In this document: in pieces, positions 9,695 to 21,358 of the stretch
How the letters are laid out: each line of letters starts with the position of its first letter
Position numbering within the stretch: position 1 is the stretch's first letter
Source: Mortierella sp. BCC40632
Taxonomy: Eukaryota > Mortierellomycota > Mortierellomycetes > Mortierellales > Mortierellaceae
Length of the DNA stretch: 64,000 bases
NCBI GenBank assembly: GCA_011634665.1
Contig: WAEK01000017.1
Coordinates: 859,501-923,500 of the forward strand
Reading direction: 5' to 3'
Notes under the pieces: model-generated
Told to the model about the DNA's origin: nothing
Database searches by the model: none
Seen by the model: the letters and a program-made list of their open reading frames with translations, nothing else
Made by a program: the position numbers and the translations under genes

Positions 9695-11768
9695 CTAAGC
9701 GACTGCCCAGAAGCGCCGTTCCGTCAAGATTCGGGTAAAAATCAGAATGACTCCACAGACAAAGTTCATTCCAGCCACTAGCGTCGTGGCACCCCAGTAA
9801 CTTCCATGCTCCAACGCAATGATCCACTGTGCCAAGGGCGTCCCGAACAAGTAACCGATTGAGTGCGCGAACAATATTATTCCAAGCGCAGATGACATCT
9901 TGTCGGGAGACACAGCTCGCGTGGCTGCTACAGGCAGTAGCATGATGGTCGATCCTGCAAGGGCTCCATAAAAGGCCATAAAAGTCACCAAGGTGGCATA
10001 CGATCGAGCGTTGAGCCAAAGCGTGAGACAAGCAACTCCAGTCAGGAGACTGGTAATTATGCTCCAATTTAGAACCCCTGTCCGGTCTGCCAATTGACCA
10101 ACTACCAGACGACTTATTATTCCCACCGCCGAGCAGATGCTGACCAAAGATGCTCCTTGTGCAGGAGAGAGACCCATCACAGTTGCATAGGATGGCGCCA
10201 GGAGAAAGGGAATAAGGTATACAAGTGCAAAAATATTGGTGGCAATAAACACAAGAGTGAATGTGACGGTCCCAAAAATACTGAGATCGAGTCCTGGATT
10301 CGAGGTGTCGACTGTGGGGCCTATTGAGTCAGCTGGAGGAGTATCTGTGTTGATTGGGATTGACTGACCATTGACATAGGTACTATCGAGATCTGTCGAT
10401 GGGGTGGAAGCCTCCTGCCGACCGCGTTGCTGACTTTCTAGATCGTTAGAACCTGTACCTCTCCATGACTCTCTAGAGGATGTATTCGGATCTACACTTT
10501 GATCCTGTGAATGGCTCAATGGCTCTTGGTGCACCGGTTGGACGGATGGCGGTAGACGACGTGGTCGAATAAGGCAGGCTGCCAAGGTTAACGAGACAAA
10601 CATACATCCTCCAAAGATTCTCATCGCCCAACGAAACCCAACTTTAGTCAAGATGAACCTCAGCAATGGAGCCGTAGCAGATGATCCGATACCTGAGCCT
10701 GATATTGCAATTCCAACAGCAAACGCTCGTCGTCTGACAAAGTATTGGGAGAGTACTTGCAGCGAGGTGAAGTACAAAACGCACCCCCCAAGTCCATATA
10801 GAAATCCCTAGTGATTGGAAAAAAAAAAATAGAGTGCAGATTCGTTAACTCTCTTTGATTGCACTCTCCTGAGCCATCAAACGTCCTCTCTCTCGGAAGC
10901 AAAAGTTGACTTACAATTGTCAGAAGCAAGTGCCATGATTCGGGAGCAAAGCTACCACCGATAAAGCCAAAGGTGACGCAAATGATTCCCATGATCATGA
11001 CAGGTCCTGTGCCAACTCTGTTTACGATCACGACCACCATTGGAGCGCCTGCAAAGATGGTTGCGCAACTCACACTTCCTATCCAAGAAAGATCCTGTGC
11101 TGAGATTCCTGGGAAGGTGTTGTTGCGTATAAAAAAATCCTGAAAGACTCCCCAGCAGAATGTCACTCCCAAACACCTAAGTGCAACGAAAAGATTTTTT
11201 TTTTTAGAAAAACAATAACAAAAACAAAATAGCTGGTACATAAGATGATATGATAGCCTCGATAATGTAAAAGCATAGTTCTAGCTGTTTGCCATGAGAA
11301 CAGACAAATAATAGCTGCTTACCAAAATGCAACCACAAAAGTTGCTGCGAGGACTAGCCACCCATAGCCTCCTTCTTGAGCCATCTCGATGCGAGCATCT
11401 AATGAATTGGGCTCATCATTATCAGGGACAGCATCAATTTCAGGACGGCCACCGTTCGTGTTCTGATGTTGGTGCATTCTGCCATCGTTTGTTGCTACTG
11501 TTGAGGGTGGTGACAACGAAGAAAGTGGTAGGGGTGGAGAGGAGTCGTTGTCGAAATGATCTTGTCCTTGGGGCGCCATGACTCCTTTATATTCTTGTTT
11601 TGAATCATGGTCGAAGGTGTTCGCGGTGATATGATCCTGGTGGCAAAGTTCAATCGTATCTTGTGCGCTTTGTTGCTGGTGGGGCAGTGACTCCGGCTGA
11701 GATGGGCAGAATCGTGTGCTGGTCGTATCGCCTGTGGATAGACTATTGGTGTTGCTATGGCGAGCCAT
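9695..11768 (-). CDS. MFS transporter, monocarboxylate transporter (MCT/SLC16) type
   Basis: Exons 11768-11323, 11176-10915 and 10807-9695 join in frame to 606 aa. The first about 130 residues are polar and disordered. The MCT signature then appears in GGYGWLVLAATFVVAFW, continuing CLGVTFCWGVFQDFF across intron 1. About 12 membrane segments follow in two groups of six. Between them is a long hydrophilic loop, Ser/Pro/Gln-rich, after LAACLIRPRRLPPS. The second half starts FGTVTFTLVFIATNIFALVYL. The fold and signature place it among fungal MCT-like permeases of the plasma membrane; the substrate is not predictable, and many fungal members do not carry monocarboxylates. It is divergent from the 784-aa gene across a 1-kb region with a long TC repeat. 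Confidence 0.87.
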
Positions 11769-12819
<1,051 letters not shown>

Positions 12820-15291
12820 ATGAGCACTGACTTACATGACCAGTGGCTCGACACACGCGAATCAGAGAGTAGTCCAAACCGTTCAGAGGCTACGAACCAC
12901 ATCAATACCCGTCCAGTTTTGACGGGCTCCAATATCAATAAAGACACCAATGTAGCGAGCACCCCCGACAGAACCACCTCAAATGAGGCCGAAGTGTCTT
13001 CACCCATGGAGGGCAGCCCAAAAAAGACTACGCCAAGACGCCTTATGTCGCTGATAGGGCTGCCGCCACCAACGCTTCCACCCCGACCAGTCTTTCCACC
13101 AGAACTCGAGAGCTACCAGGCCCATGTTCATAGTGGAGAGAATAGTAGTCTTTACACCACTCAGATGGAACTCTATCTCTCTAGCATTCGCTCATATTAT
13201 GAGAAGCAGCTTCGATGCCACGAACATCTCAAGGGTCTGATTGAACAGGATACGTTCTATACAACAAAAGTCGTCCAAGAGTTGGATGCGATGGACGAGG
13301 ATCCGTTTACGTTGGACAGTTTTGAGAACTTGATGCGAATGCATGCCAACAAGGGCAAGGACTTCATCCTGGCACGGGTGACAACGCAGGACCCAAACGA
13401 TGAGACAAAACTCTATCATTCGCATTATGGAGCTCATCAGATCAACAAGGTCTTGTTCCGGACACAGCCAGAGGAAGGTCTGTTGCATCGCATGAAAGCT
13501 CGAAACGTAAGTACACTCTTGATGAGAGTTCGCTTCTCTGAGAAAGACAAATGTAGACAAGAAGAGAGCTGATATTGGTTTATTTTTTTGCCTGTCGTTT
13601 TTTTTTTTTTTTTTTCTTCATAGCCTTTAAACAACATGCTTGTTGTTGGAGACGTACACTATTACATTATTTCTGCGGACGATGTAAACGCTGTCAAGTC
13701 ACTTCCAGCTACAAAAGCCAGCTCCACTGCCTCGATCTCGTCGCACTCCTCTAGAATGAGTCGCTGTAGCAAACTGGCTGCCCAGGCAATTGCCAGTCAG
13801 TCAGCTTCGGCGCGGTCTTCGCCCATCATGAGCAGTGATATGTCGTTGTTCTCTAGAACGTCTGATGTCGAGTCTCCGGTGTCAATTATCTCTCCAATGA
13901 TGGTAATGGAGATCATGAAAGCTGACCGTGAGAGTGCCGCTCAGACATCTTCTACATTGCTTCAAAGAGCAGAGCAAAATCAGGGGCCTTCTTCTTTGGA
14001 GGAGGAAGTTGGTAGGCCCATGTCCCCCAGTGAGCCAATTAACATGTCACCGCAGCGGCGAGGGTCAGGTTCATCATGCTGTTCGACTAGGTCATCCATC
14101 TCGGCTAGTAGCCCAGGAGGATTCCAACCTACGCGGCCTTCGCGTCTCCGTCAATCAATTGACCCCGAGAATAACCCTCTTCATGGGGAAGAAAAACCGC
14201 CAGGCGTGATTGAAGTCACATTGCAGCCTTCATGCCCACTGACTCTCAGTCAGGAGCCAACTGCGACTAGTAACCCGGATCCAAGGTCGCCCATCCAAAG
14301 TCCTGCTGTGTCCCCTTCGACCTGGAATCATTCTCGAAGCCCGAGTCCCCATCAGCAGGCTCAGAGTCCACTCTTCCAGAGCTTGATGACTCTCAAGGGT
14401 GGTATGACTCGAAGCCGCAACAATACCATTTCGAGCGTCAACAGTAACGGCAGCATGTCTTCTTCTATCCAGAGCAGCAGCACAGCTTCTGACCTGAGCG
14501 ACGACTCCTACCTCTCAACCAGCTCACCCAAAGTGGATGGAAAACAAATTGATTTGAACGAGTTCGAGCCAGCAGTATACAAGTTCAAGTATTTGGCCTC
14601 GGACGATGATTTCTTACTGCGGTCAACTGTTCGCCAGGTGTTCAAGGCGAATGCTCTTGAGGCTTGGGATGCAATTCTATTTACGATCAGCAACAATGCC
14701 TTACGCGAGTACTCTACCAACCCACCTTCCTCTCTGCCACCGGTCCCTCCACTGCAGCAGACTCAGTCTCCAGAAGGAATAGGATTTGTTGACCAGCCCG
14801 AGGTGGCGCCTCAGATCAATGGAGAACTAGATAACCCTGCTCTTAGCCAGACGACGATAGAGTCAGGCCATGAGGACCCTGTGGGCGCGGATGGAGGTAA
14901 TAGCGGCTCCAATGATTCATCGAGTGAGAGAAGCGGTCGTCCGGGCCTCAGTCAGAGTATGCCGTCTTTGGCAAGTGCAGTGTTTCCTCTTGCGTCATCG
15001 GTCTCGTTCGCCTCGATGTCAGGCTCTAGTTCATCGTTGCATGACTCGATGAATTCTCCTTCCTCTTTACCATCTTTTCATTCGGCGGCAGGAGTGGGGG
15101 TCTCTGTGTCAAGTGGTGGAGGGCGTCGATCCCAAACAGCGATGGGAGGAGGATCGCAAGAGGATACTCGAGAAGGCAGTAATCGATCTAGACGATGGCA
15201 AAGTTCTCCGCCACGGGAAAAGGATGGAGTAGGATTGTCTGGAGGCAAAAAAATTCAACAAGTTTTGAACAAGATTTTTCATAGGACCTGA
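12820..15291 (+). CDS. serine-rich protein of unknown function, 784 aa
   Basis: Two exons, 12820-13506 and 13624-15291, joined at GTAAGT...TAG, phase 0. I chose the ATG at 12820 (context AAACATGAG) because the frame upstream has only a TTG. Two parts look folded. Residues about 95-265 are rich in aromatic and charged residues (MELYLSSIRSYYEKQLRCHE, then across the junction MLVVGDVHYYIISADDVNAVK). Residues about 546-590 read VYKFKYLASDDDFLLRS and AWDAILFTISNNALREYS. The rest is Ser/Pro-rich and disordered, including an about 270-residue insert and a long tail ending in a basic helix (KKIQQVLNKIFHRT). I do not recognise the family. The pattern of two conserved blocks split by a disordered insert suggests a scaffold or regulatory protein, which is only inference. 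Confidence 0.7.
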
Positions 15292-16027
15292 CCCAAATTT
15301 TAGAGGAATATGTAATGAAGAGATGGAAGGTTGAATATGTTCAATGCCCACACCAAAGAGAACAGTATGAGGGGATGCCAAGACCACATCATCAATCTGG
15401 TTCATAGCTTTTAAGAGGAGGCAGAGTCCTCGCGGTGTTGTTCGAGAGCAGGTTCTTCTAGGCTTAACACGGATGTTATTTGGTTCTTTTTTTAAATGGT
15501 GATGGCTTGAGAGTTAGTGTTTTTGACCGAAATATTTTTGGTCAAGAGTTGCTTTGACTGGTTGGCAGTGTCGGTTAATCCGTCAAAAGGGGAAGTTAAC
15601 CTTCTGGTCAAATCAAGTTAACTGGACAATCGGTCATTCGGTCAAACGGTCAATCGGTTAACTGGTCATTTGGTTAACTCAGTGATTCGGTCATTTGGTC
15701 AAAAATGGTCAAAAACTGGCTATTTGACTGGCAAAAATATTAGTTAACTTTTTGTTCAGTTAACCGGTTAACTGGTCAAAAAACATGGTCATAAACTCTA
15801 GTTCATAGGATAACTTCTACCAAAAAAAAAAAAAAAAAAAAAAAACCGGCATAGAACAGACAGAATCAATAGGATTCGTAAGAGGCGTAATGGTCGGATG
15901 AGGTTGCCAGGCGTTGATCCACAACTTAGAGAGGGCTTTATTTAGTACATGGCACAAAGAGGGAAGGGGAGGGATATGGCCTGAGCACTTCTCTTACAGA
16001 TTTCCTATCTTTCTTACCAGAGGTGAT
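15292..16027. other. convergent spacer with repeat block
   Basis: 3' side of both neighbouring genes. It contains the GGTCA/GTTAAC repeat listed separately and an A tract at about 15821-15844, and no gene. Confidence 0.6.
15521..15805. repeat. degenerate GGTCA / GTTAAC interspersed short repeat
   Basis: About 285 bp built almost wholly of variants of CGGTCA, TTGGTCAAA and CGGTTAACTGGTCA, with around a dozen GGTCA and several GTTAAC (itself palindromic). Unit order is irregular, so it is not a clean tandem array. Confidence 0.7.
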
Positions 16028-17959
16028 TTATGCTTTTAAAAAATCCTGTTGGTTGAGTATGATTTTTCTTAGGCAGGGGAGGCTCTTCATTTTGTCTTCC
16101 AATGCCTCCCTAAACGCTTGGCCTTGTGGGGACCAAAGAAAATGAACTGAAGCATTTATACTTGAGAGACTGACTCCGGGCGGCAGCTTCCAACCTTCCG
16201 GCATCACATCTGGTAAGAAGGACTCAGGAGGAGCTGTTTTTTTCTGATGCTTGAGTCGGGCGAGCTCCATATTATTCCTCTCTGCAACGCTCCACTCGTC
16301 CTTCCAGTCATTGTTGGAAGGGTTAAAATATCCAATGATAGGACTCCTTGGCGGGCTACTCTTGCTTTCTGTATCAATATCCTCATGATGCGGCCTCGCC
16401 TCATGCTGCTGGAGGCAGCTGTCACTCAGTGTTTCTTCGACTAGTCGCTCGCCCATTGGATTGAAACTCTGGGATTGCTGAGATGACTCCAACTCTTCTC
16501 CACCGCCATGGAACACCGTTGAATTCTGGGTGCTTTCCACGGACGACTCAGCGGGACTACTATCAGTCTTGTTTCCAGTATCCCAGAGTTCAGAGCTATT
16601 TTGATCTTCACTGATAGATTGGTTTTCACTTTGATCTAATAATCCCAGTGTAGGAGCGAAAGAGTCGGAGTATGACTCCCATTCAAATTCGGTCATCTCT
16701 TCAACATTATTTTGATCCAAATTCCTGCGTACAGTGCAACTGATCCCATCCAGTTCTAGGACTTCTAGCCCCTGACATGCCCAGTCGCCTTTCAATAGAT
16801 CTATGCCATCATCAATCTCCCAATCCAATAGCATGTTGTAAAGACTAAGCCCCTTGAGGTTGGGAGAGTTCATGAGGAGTCTGTTTACATTGGTAAAGAG
16901 GTGACAGGGATAATCTCCAGCGATATATAATTCGACAGACTCGAGTGATACTGCATGTTCCAAGAGTGCCTCGAGTGTGACTTCGTCAAAGGTTTCGATG
17001 GTCGTCTTATATCGCCTCAACTGATTCGGTCGATAGGTTATCTCCTGTATCATTCGCGCATGGCTTCCGAATTCAAGATTCATAGAGATGCTAGAAGAGT
17101 TGTCTTCAGTAACCCAGAAGAGCGAATCTAGGTTTAGACACGACTTTCTTGCCAAGTCAGCAATCAGAGTATAGTTGCAATCGTAGCGCATTTGGAGCGC
17201 CAGGGTTTGGAGCGCGGGACAAAAGGTAACGAGGTAGGGTAATGCCAAGCTGTAGGAAGGTTCATCGCTGCCAATTTCAAGATAGGTGAGGTTTGGAAGC
17301 TCGATCCATGAGACAGTATCGTCAAGTCCTTCAATGTCCAGCAAGGTCAACTCTCGAAGAGTCATTCGGTTTTGAGAAAGGAGAGTTGAGAACTTTTGTT
17401 GATCTAATTTCCAGTCACTGAGTTTTAGGACCTGAAGGCTATTCAAGTGTAGGAGATCCTGGTAATTTTGTTCGGTCATTGGACGTCCTCGTGGGCAGAC
17501 ACAGCCCAAGCTGAGGAGCTGTAGTCTTGGATTCTGGAGAAAACACCGAGTAGATAAATCATCATACGCCCATAGCTTGAGAGTCAGTTCTTGAAGCTGA
17601 GTGCATTTGATTAATAGAGGTGCCAAGTGGGTGTAGTGCATTTCACAGAAACGGAAATAGTGACACCTCTGGTCAAACAAATCCAGTGGTAGCATATGAA
17701 AGCCGTTGGACATCTGACCGGACAAACTCAGTGGTAGCATATTTAAGTCGTTGAACGCCTGGTCGTCAAAGACTCGCCAGAATAGCGGAAGGAGTAGCTT
17801 GTGCCAGAGACGGTTGACGGAGAGACAGGAGAGAAAGGTGTAAGGCTCAATACGGAACGATGTCGGGGGCCTCCGATCCGGAATCCAGAGTGGAATGAAG
17901 AGACCGAGACGAAGGATGATCTCAGGCAACAGCAACGGATGCATTTTCTGTTTGTCCAT
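16028..17959 (-). CDS. F-box/LRR-like protein, long form, left outer copy
   Basis: Intronless, 643 aa. An ATG lies 81 bases further upstream in frame, but the start at 17959 (MDKQKMHPLLLPEIILR) matches every paralogue in the cluster. Residues about 6-65 are the F-box-like helix bundle (LLLPEIILRLGLFIP; FLSCLSVNRLWHKLLLPLFW). Irregular leucine-rich repeats follow (QELTLKLW, LQVLKLSDW, ELTLLDIEGL, LVTFCPALQTLAL, PNLKGLSLYN). Compared with the tandem copies it has a longer Ser/Glu/Gln-rich linker (about residues 445-600) before the last repeat (MKSLPCLRKIIL), like the copy at 35168-36847. F-box proteins present substrates to SCF ubiquitin ligases through Skp1; binding here is inferred from family. 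It is transcribed away from the array, with a CCAAT box about 85 bp upstream. Confidence 0.85.
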   Translation of the reverse strand: MDKQKMHPLLLPEIILRLGLFIPLWIPDRRPPTSFRIEPYTFLSCLSVNRLWHKLLLPLFWRVFDDQAFNDLNMLPLSLSGQMSNGFHMLPLDLFDQRCHYFRFCEMHYTHLAPLLIKCTQLQELTLKLWAYDDLSTRCFLQNPRLQLLSLGCVCPRGRPMTEQNYQDLLHLNSLQVLKLSDWKLDQQKFSTLLSQNRMTLRELTLLDIEGLDDTVSWIELPNLTYLEIGSDEPSYSLALPYLVTFCPALQTLALQMRYDCNYTLIADLARKSCLNLDSLFWVTEDNSSSISMNLEFGSHARMIQEITYRPNQLRRYKTTIETFDEVTLEALLEHAVSLESVELYIAGDYPCHLFTNVNRLLMNSPNLKGLSLYNMLLDWEIDDGIDLLKGDWACQGLEVLELDGISCTVRRNLDQNNVEEMTEFEWESYSDSFAPTLGLLDQSENQSISEDQNSSELWDTGNKTDSSPAESSVESTQNSTVFHGGGEELESSQQSQSFNPMGERLVEETLSDSCLQQHEARPHHEDIDTESKSSPPRSPIIGYFNPSNNDWKDEWSVAERNNMELARLKHQKKTAPPESFLPDVMPEGWKLPPGVSLSSINASVHFLWSPQGQAFREALEDKMKSLPCLRKIILNQQDFLKA

Positions 17960-18043
17960 GGTGATGATGTTGAGATGAGAAATGAGAAGGTGAGAGGAAA
18001 TTAACTCAGCCGGCAAGCTCCGTCCTCTAGTCGTAGCCATGTG

Positions 18044-18048
18044 ATTGG
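18044..18048 (-). promoter_or_regulatory. CCAAT box upstream of F-box gene
   Basis: Reads CACAGCCAATCACA on the minus strand. The core CACAGC..CCAATCA is shared with three other F-box loci here, which points to a conserved promoter element; such boxes bind HAP/NF-Y type factors. Confidence 0.5.
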
Positions 18049-18566
18049 CTGTGGAGCACTAGTCAGGTACTTTTGACAAACAGATGAAATCTGCCTTGCC
18101 ACCGCTATAGTCCTTGGACGTCTGAAAATGACAGGCAATACAAGTACCACTCTCCCTCTGACTCTCTCCATGAATAAAGCAAGGAGAAGCTGGTTGCAAT
18201 GCACCCGTTCTTTAGAAATTGATTCTTGTCTCGCAGAGTCAGAACATACACCTCACATATGAGGTGCTGCGCCTGTGAAGTATGTGTGAGCAAAGTTTGG
18301 AAGTTCTGCACAATGAAAGTCGTGCGAGACCTTTGATCGTCCTTTGGTATTATCATACTATTGCTTTGTCTGAGTGCGGCCCCAAGGAGCCCTGTTCTTG
18401 GTGGACTTGCCTGTCTGGACACGGCAATGCTGCAAACTGTAGAGTGGCAGTTGTGACATAGCAGTGGATGTTCAGAGGCAACTTGAGGAGAGAAAATTGT
18501 TCTTTCTCCTTCCCCTCCCTATCCTTTTGCTAATGCTCAGTAAAGACAGTTCATGGAGTGAAGTTT
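18046..18566. other. spacer left of inverted arm
   Basis: Between the minus-strand F-box gene and the duplicated arm. No gene or repeat recognised. Confidence 0.4.
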
Positions 18567-18978
18567 GACCAACACATGCTTCACAAAAGCATCTATCGAA
18601 AATGTCAAAGGAAGAGCAGGACCTTTACATCCCTGCCTCCAAGAGAAAGGAGAGATTTGAGCATGGATTGATGGTCAAAGGCCGGAATGAACCATGCACA
18701 ATGGGGTATGCGGTAGAAATTCTTCATTTGAATAACAGTGATCCTTTGTCCTTGAACTGCTCTTCTGTTTTCCCCATTTTGATCCAAAACATCTGGAGTT
18801 TGCCATTGGGAAAGGAGGTCTATCTCAACGACTAACCTGATCCTGATTCCCCATTCCCTACATGCGAATAGGCAAGTACTCCATGTCATGGCCAATCTTC
18901 ATGGTGTTGATCCTGAAGAGTTGGCAGCACAGGTTTATGAGAACACAATGAAGGTCTTCTTCCCAAGTGCATAAAAGT
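18567..18978 (+). pseudogene. 3' fragment of the TatD nuclease gene
   Basis: Copy of the end of exon 6, intron 6 and exon 7 of the TatD gene at 38642-40272, here on the + strand. Readable pieces are PTHASQKHL-like sequence cut at 18567, KKERFEHGL-like (here KRKERFEHGLMVKGRNEPC), and AAQVYENTMKVFFPSA. It begins in mid-codon of exon 6 with no upstream exons, so it cannot encode a working enzyme. It is part of the inverted duplication arm and shows the direction in which that arm was copied. Confidence 0.88.
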
Positions 18979-19187
18979 AGAGGCAGTTTTGGAGACCAAG
19001 AGATTATACAGAAGAGGGAGGTTCTCCAAATAAAAGAGTGCTGAAAGGGACAGGAGATCGACAGAAACAATACCTACGCTTTTGATGGCACAAGTGGGAG
19101 TACAGGAATAGGGACAAGGAATCTGTGAATCCAGGAACGCAACCAACGCGTGAGGTCAGACTAGAGAATATCTAGGTGGCACAGCAG

Positions 19188-19192
19188 CCAAT
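19188..19192 (+). promoter_or_regulatory. CCAAT box upstream of broken F-box gene
   Basis: CACAGCAGCCAATCAAAA, about 90 bp before the ATG at 19281; identical in the right inverted arm. Confidence 0.5.
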
Positions 19193-19280
19193 CAAAATAT
19201 GACAGCAAACTTGGTTCTCTCCTCTTTCTCTCTTTCTCTCTTTCTCCTCTCCTCTCGACCTCAAGATAAACACGCAGGAA

Positions 19281-20842
19281 ATGTATCCACTGCTGTTACC
19301 TGAGATCATTCTTCGTCTCGGTCTCTTCATTCCGCTCTGGATTCCGGACAATCCGCACTCGTCTCGCCTGAAACTTCGTACCTTCCTCTCCTGTCTTTCC
19401 GTCAACCGTCTCTGGCGCAAGATACTTCTTCCGTTATTCTGGCGAGTCTTTGACGACCACGTTTTCTATTACTTTCCCTCTTTCCCACTGGATTTATTAT
19501 ATCAGAATGACCACCACATTCGCTTCTGTGCATTGAACTACGACCAACCAGTGCTTTTTTCCATAAATTGTAATCGTCTTCAGGAACTGACAGTCTGCCT
19601 ATGGAAGCTCTCAAATACAACCACACAACTCATTCTACAGAACCCAAGACTACAACGTCTTGGTTGGGGGGTTTCAGGTTTTGGAACCCCACAGATGAGT
19701 AAAAATGACTACCAGGCTCTCCTTAACCAGAACAGCCTCCAGGACCTGAGGCTCTGTGGTTGGCATCTGGATCAGCAAAAGCTTTCGACCCTCCTCTCTC
19801 TCAATCGAATGACGCTTCGAAAACTGGCCTTGCATAAAATTGAAGGACTCAGCTATACTATCCCGTGGGTCGAGCTTCCGAACCTCATCACACTTGAAAT
19901 TGACTGCAGCCAACCTCACATCAATTCGGCCCTACCACATCTCTTCAGTTTTTGTCCAGCTCTCCAATCCCTGACTCTCACTATGTATCCTGAATGTGAC
20001 TTCAGCTTGATGGCTAGCTTGGCACGACAATCTTGTCACAATCTGGATACGCTCTCCTGTTCCAAAGCCTGGACCTATCCCTATGACTTTGATTTACTCA
20101 AAGCCGGGGACCTCGCCCGGTTGATCCGTGAGATAACCTATCGACCAAATCAATTGAGGGCGTATGAGGCATTCATCGATGTCTTCAACGATAGTCTCCT
20201 CGAGGCACTCTTGGATCATTCAGAATCCCTCGAGTCTGTCATATTAGACGTCGGCTTGTGCGAATTTTACCCCAACACTAATTCAAACACACTCCGTAGG
20301 AACTGTCCCAATCTTAAGCTGTGTAACTTTTAAAGCCCAGAGCTGGAATGGGATGTTGACGTTGGTGTGAATCTACTGAAAGGAGATTGGGTGTGCCAAG
20401 ACCATGAGATCTAGGGGTTGGATGGGTTCAGTTGCGCCAGAGACGAGGTTTTGAAATGATAGTGAATCTGAAGCGACGGTTGAGATCAAATCGGTGTCAT
20501 CCCTTGGTCTTCTGGCAACAAAGTCAGGACCCCGAAATTGAGGTTGATGAAACTGAACCACCTTTGGGACGCTCTCAGTCTTTAACGATGCCTCACGGCA
20601 AAGGACAAGTGGCAGAGTCACCTCCACAACAGTAGAGCTCCAATTCAATGGACAGGCGATCACTTGGGGTCCTCCTTCAGGGTGGTAGCTGGGACGCGAA
20701 CTCGATTCATCGGGTACCTTAATTGACTTTCTCTGGTCCTCAAAAGGCAGAGTTCAGAGATGAACTTGTCGAGAAGACGAATAGTTTACCTCGCCTAAAA
20801 GCGATCTCGTTCATCAACAATGATTCTGTGAAGAGGGAGTGA
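19281..20842 (+). pseudogene. F-box/LRR-like gene, 3' part broken
   Basis: The first 350 codons (19281-20333) are open: F-box-like MYPLLLPEIILRLG and FLSCLSVNRLWRKILLPLFW, then repeats to RNCPNLKLCNF, where a stop falls about 150 codons early. Remnants of the missing part follow in shifting frames: KGDWVCQ near 20386, a stop soon after it, then an end resembling LPRLKAISF and a final stop at 20842. Codons 1 to about 245 lie in the inverted duplication and match 37601-38335; beyond this the two copies differ as ordinary paralogues. The open 5' part could still yield a truncated protein with F-box and about two thirds of the repeats. Confidence 0.82.
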
Positions 20843-21358
20843 TGTGTGCCCGATTAGTCTTTGTATAAAAAGTGCATTACAGGCGTATGGAGTCAGCTCC
20901 TAAGTTCCTCGCACTGAAAAATACCACACACCGCAGTATTACTTAGCTACAATATATTCAACTACCCTCTTTACAAGACACTTAAAATTTCCTTCTTAAA
21001 TGGCTGCAACGCTGATTGCAGCCAGTTCGGTCTGCTCTCAACAATACCATTCAGAGAGCTATTGTAGAAACAGCTCCATCGACTATGAGACTACACAGAG
21101 GTGACATTACTCCATAAAAAGGCGCAAAGAATGAGAGAGGGCTTCATAACACGATGCCCACATTTGGTGGCACAGGAAAGGGCACAGAGATTGTCGGGCT
21201 AGCACAGCGGACATTCATATTCAACTGGGGGCTGAGCAAATTTGATTTTAAGATGGATGTTATTGCTCTCTCTCTCTCTCTCTCTCTCCTCTCCTCCTCT
21301 TTATCTCTTTATCTCTTTTTCTCTCACACACTCTCACTCTCCTCATCCTAACGTCTCC
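20843..21358. other. spacer before tandem F-box array
   Basis: No gene. A short CT repeat at 21270-21350 lies immediately before the first intact array gene, with a degenerate version of the GCACAGC motif near 21200. Confidence 0.45.

Larger units (their letters stand above)
18567..20016. repeat. left arm of ~1.45-kb inverted duplication
   Basis: From GACCAACACATGCTTCAC to the F-box codons around GGCTAG, this arm matches the reverse complement of 37601-39049 with only scattered differences, including the non-coding parts. Beyond both ends the match collapses to paralogue level or to nothing. Confidence 0.88.

Noticed and set aside
18602..18835. 77-aa ORF as a small gene
   Set aside because: It is the truncated copy of TatD exon 6 reading on into intron 6.
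21242..21358. N-terminal extension with hydrophobic Leu/Ser run on array copy 1
   Set aside because: It is a CT repeat translated in frame. All paralogues start at the ATG equivalent to 21359.
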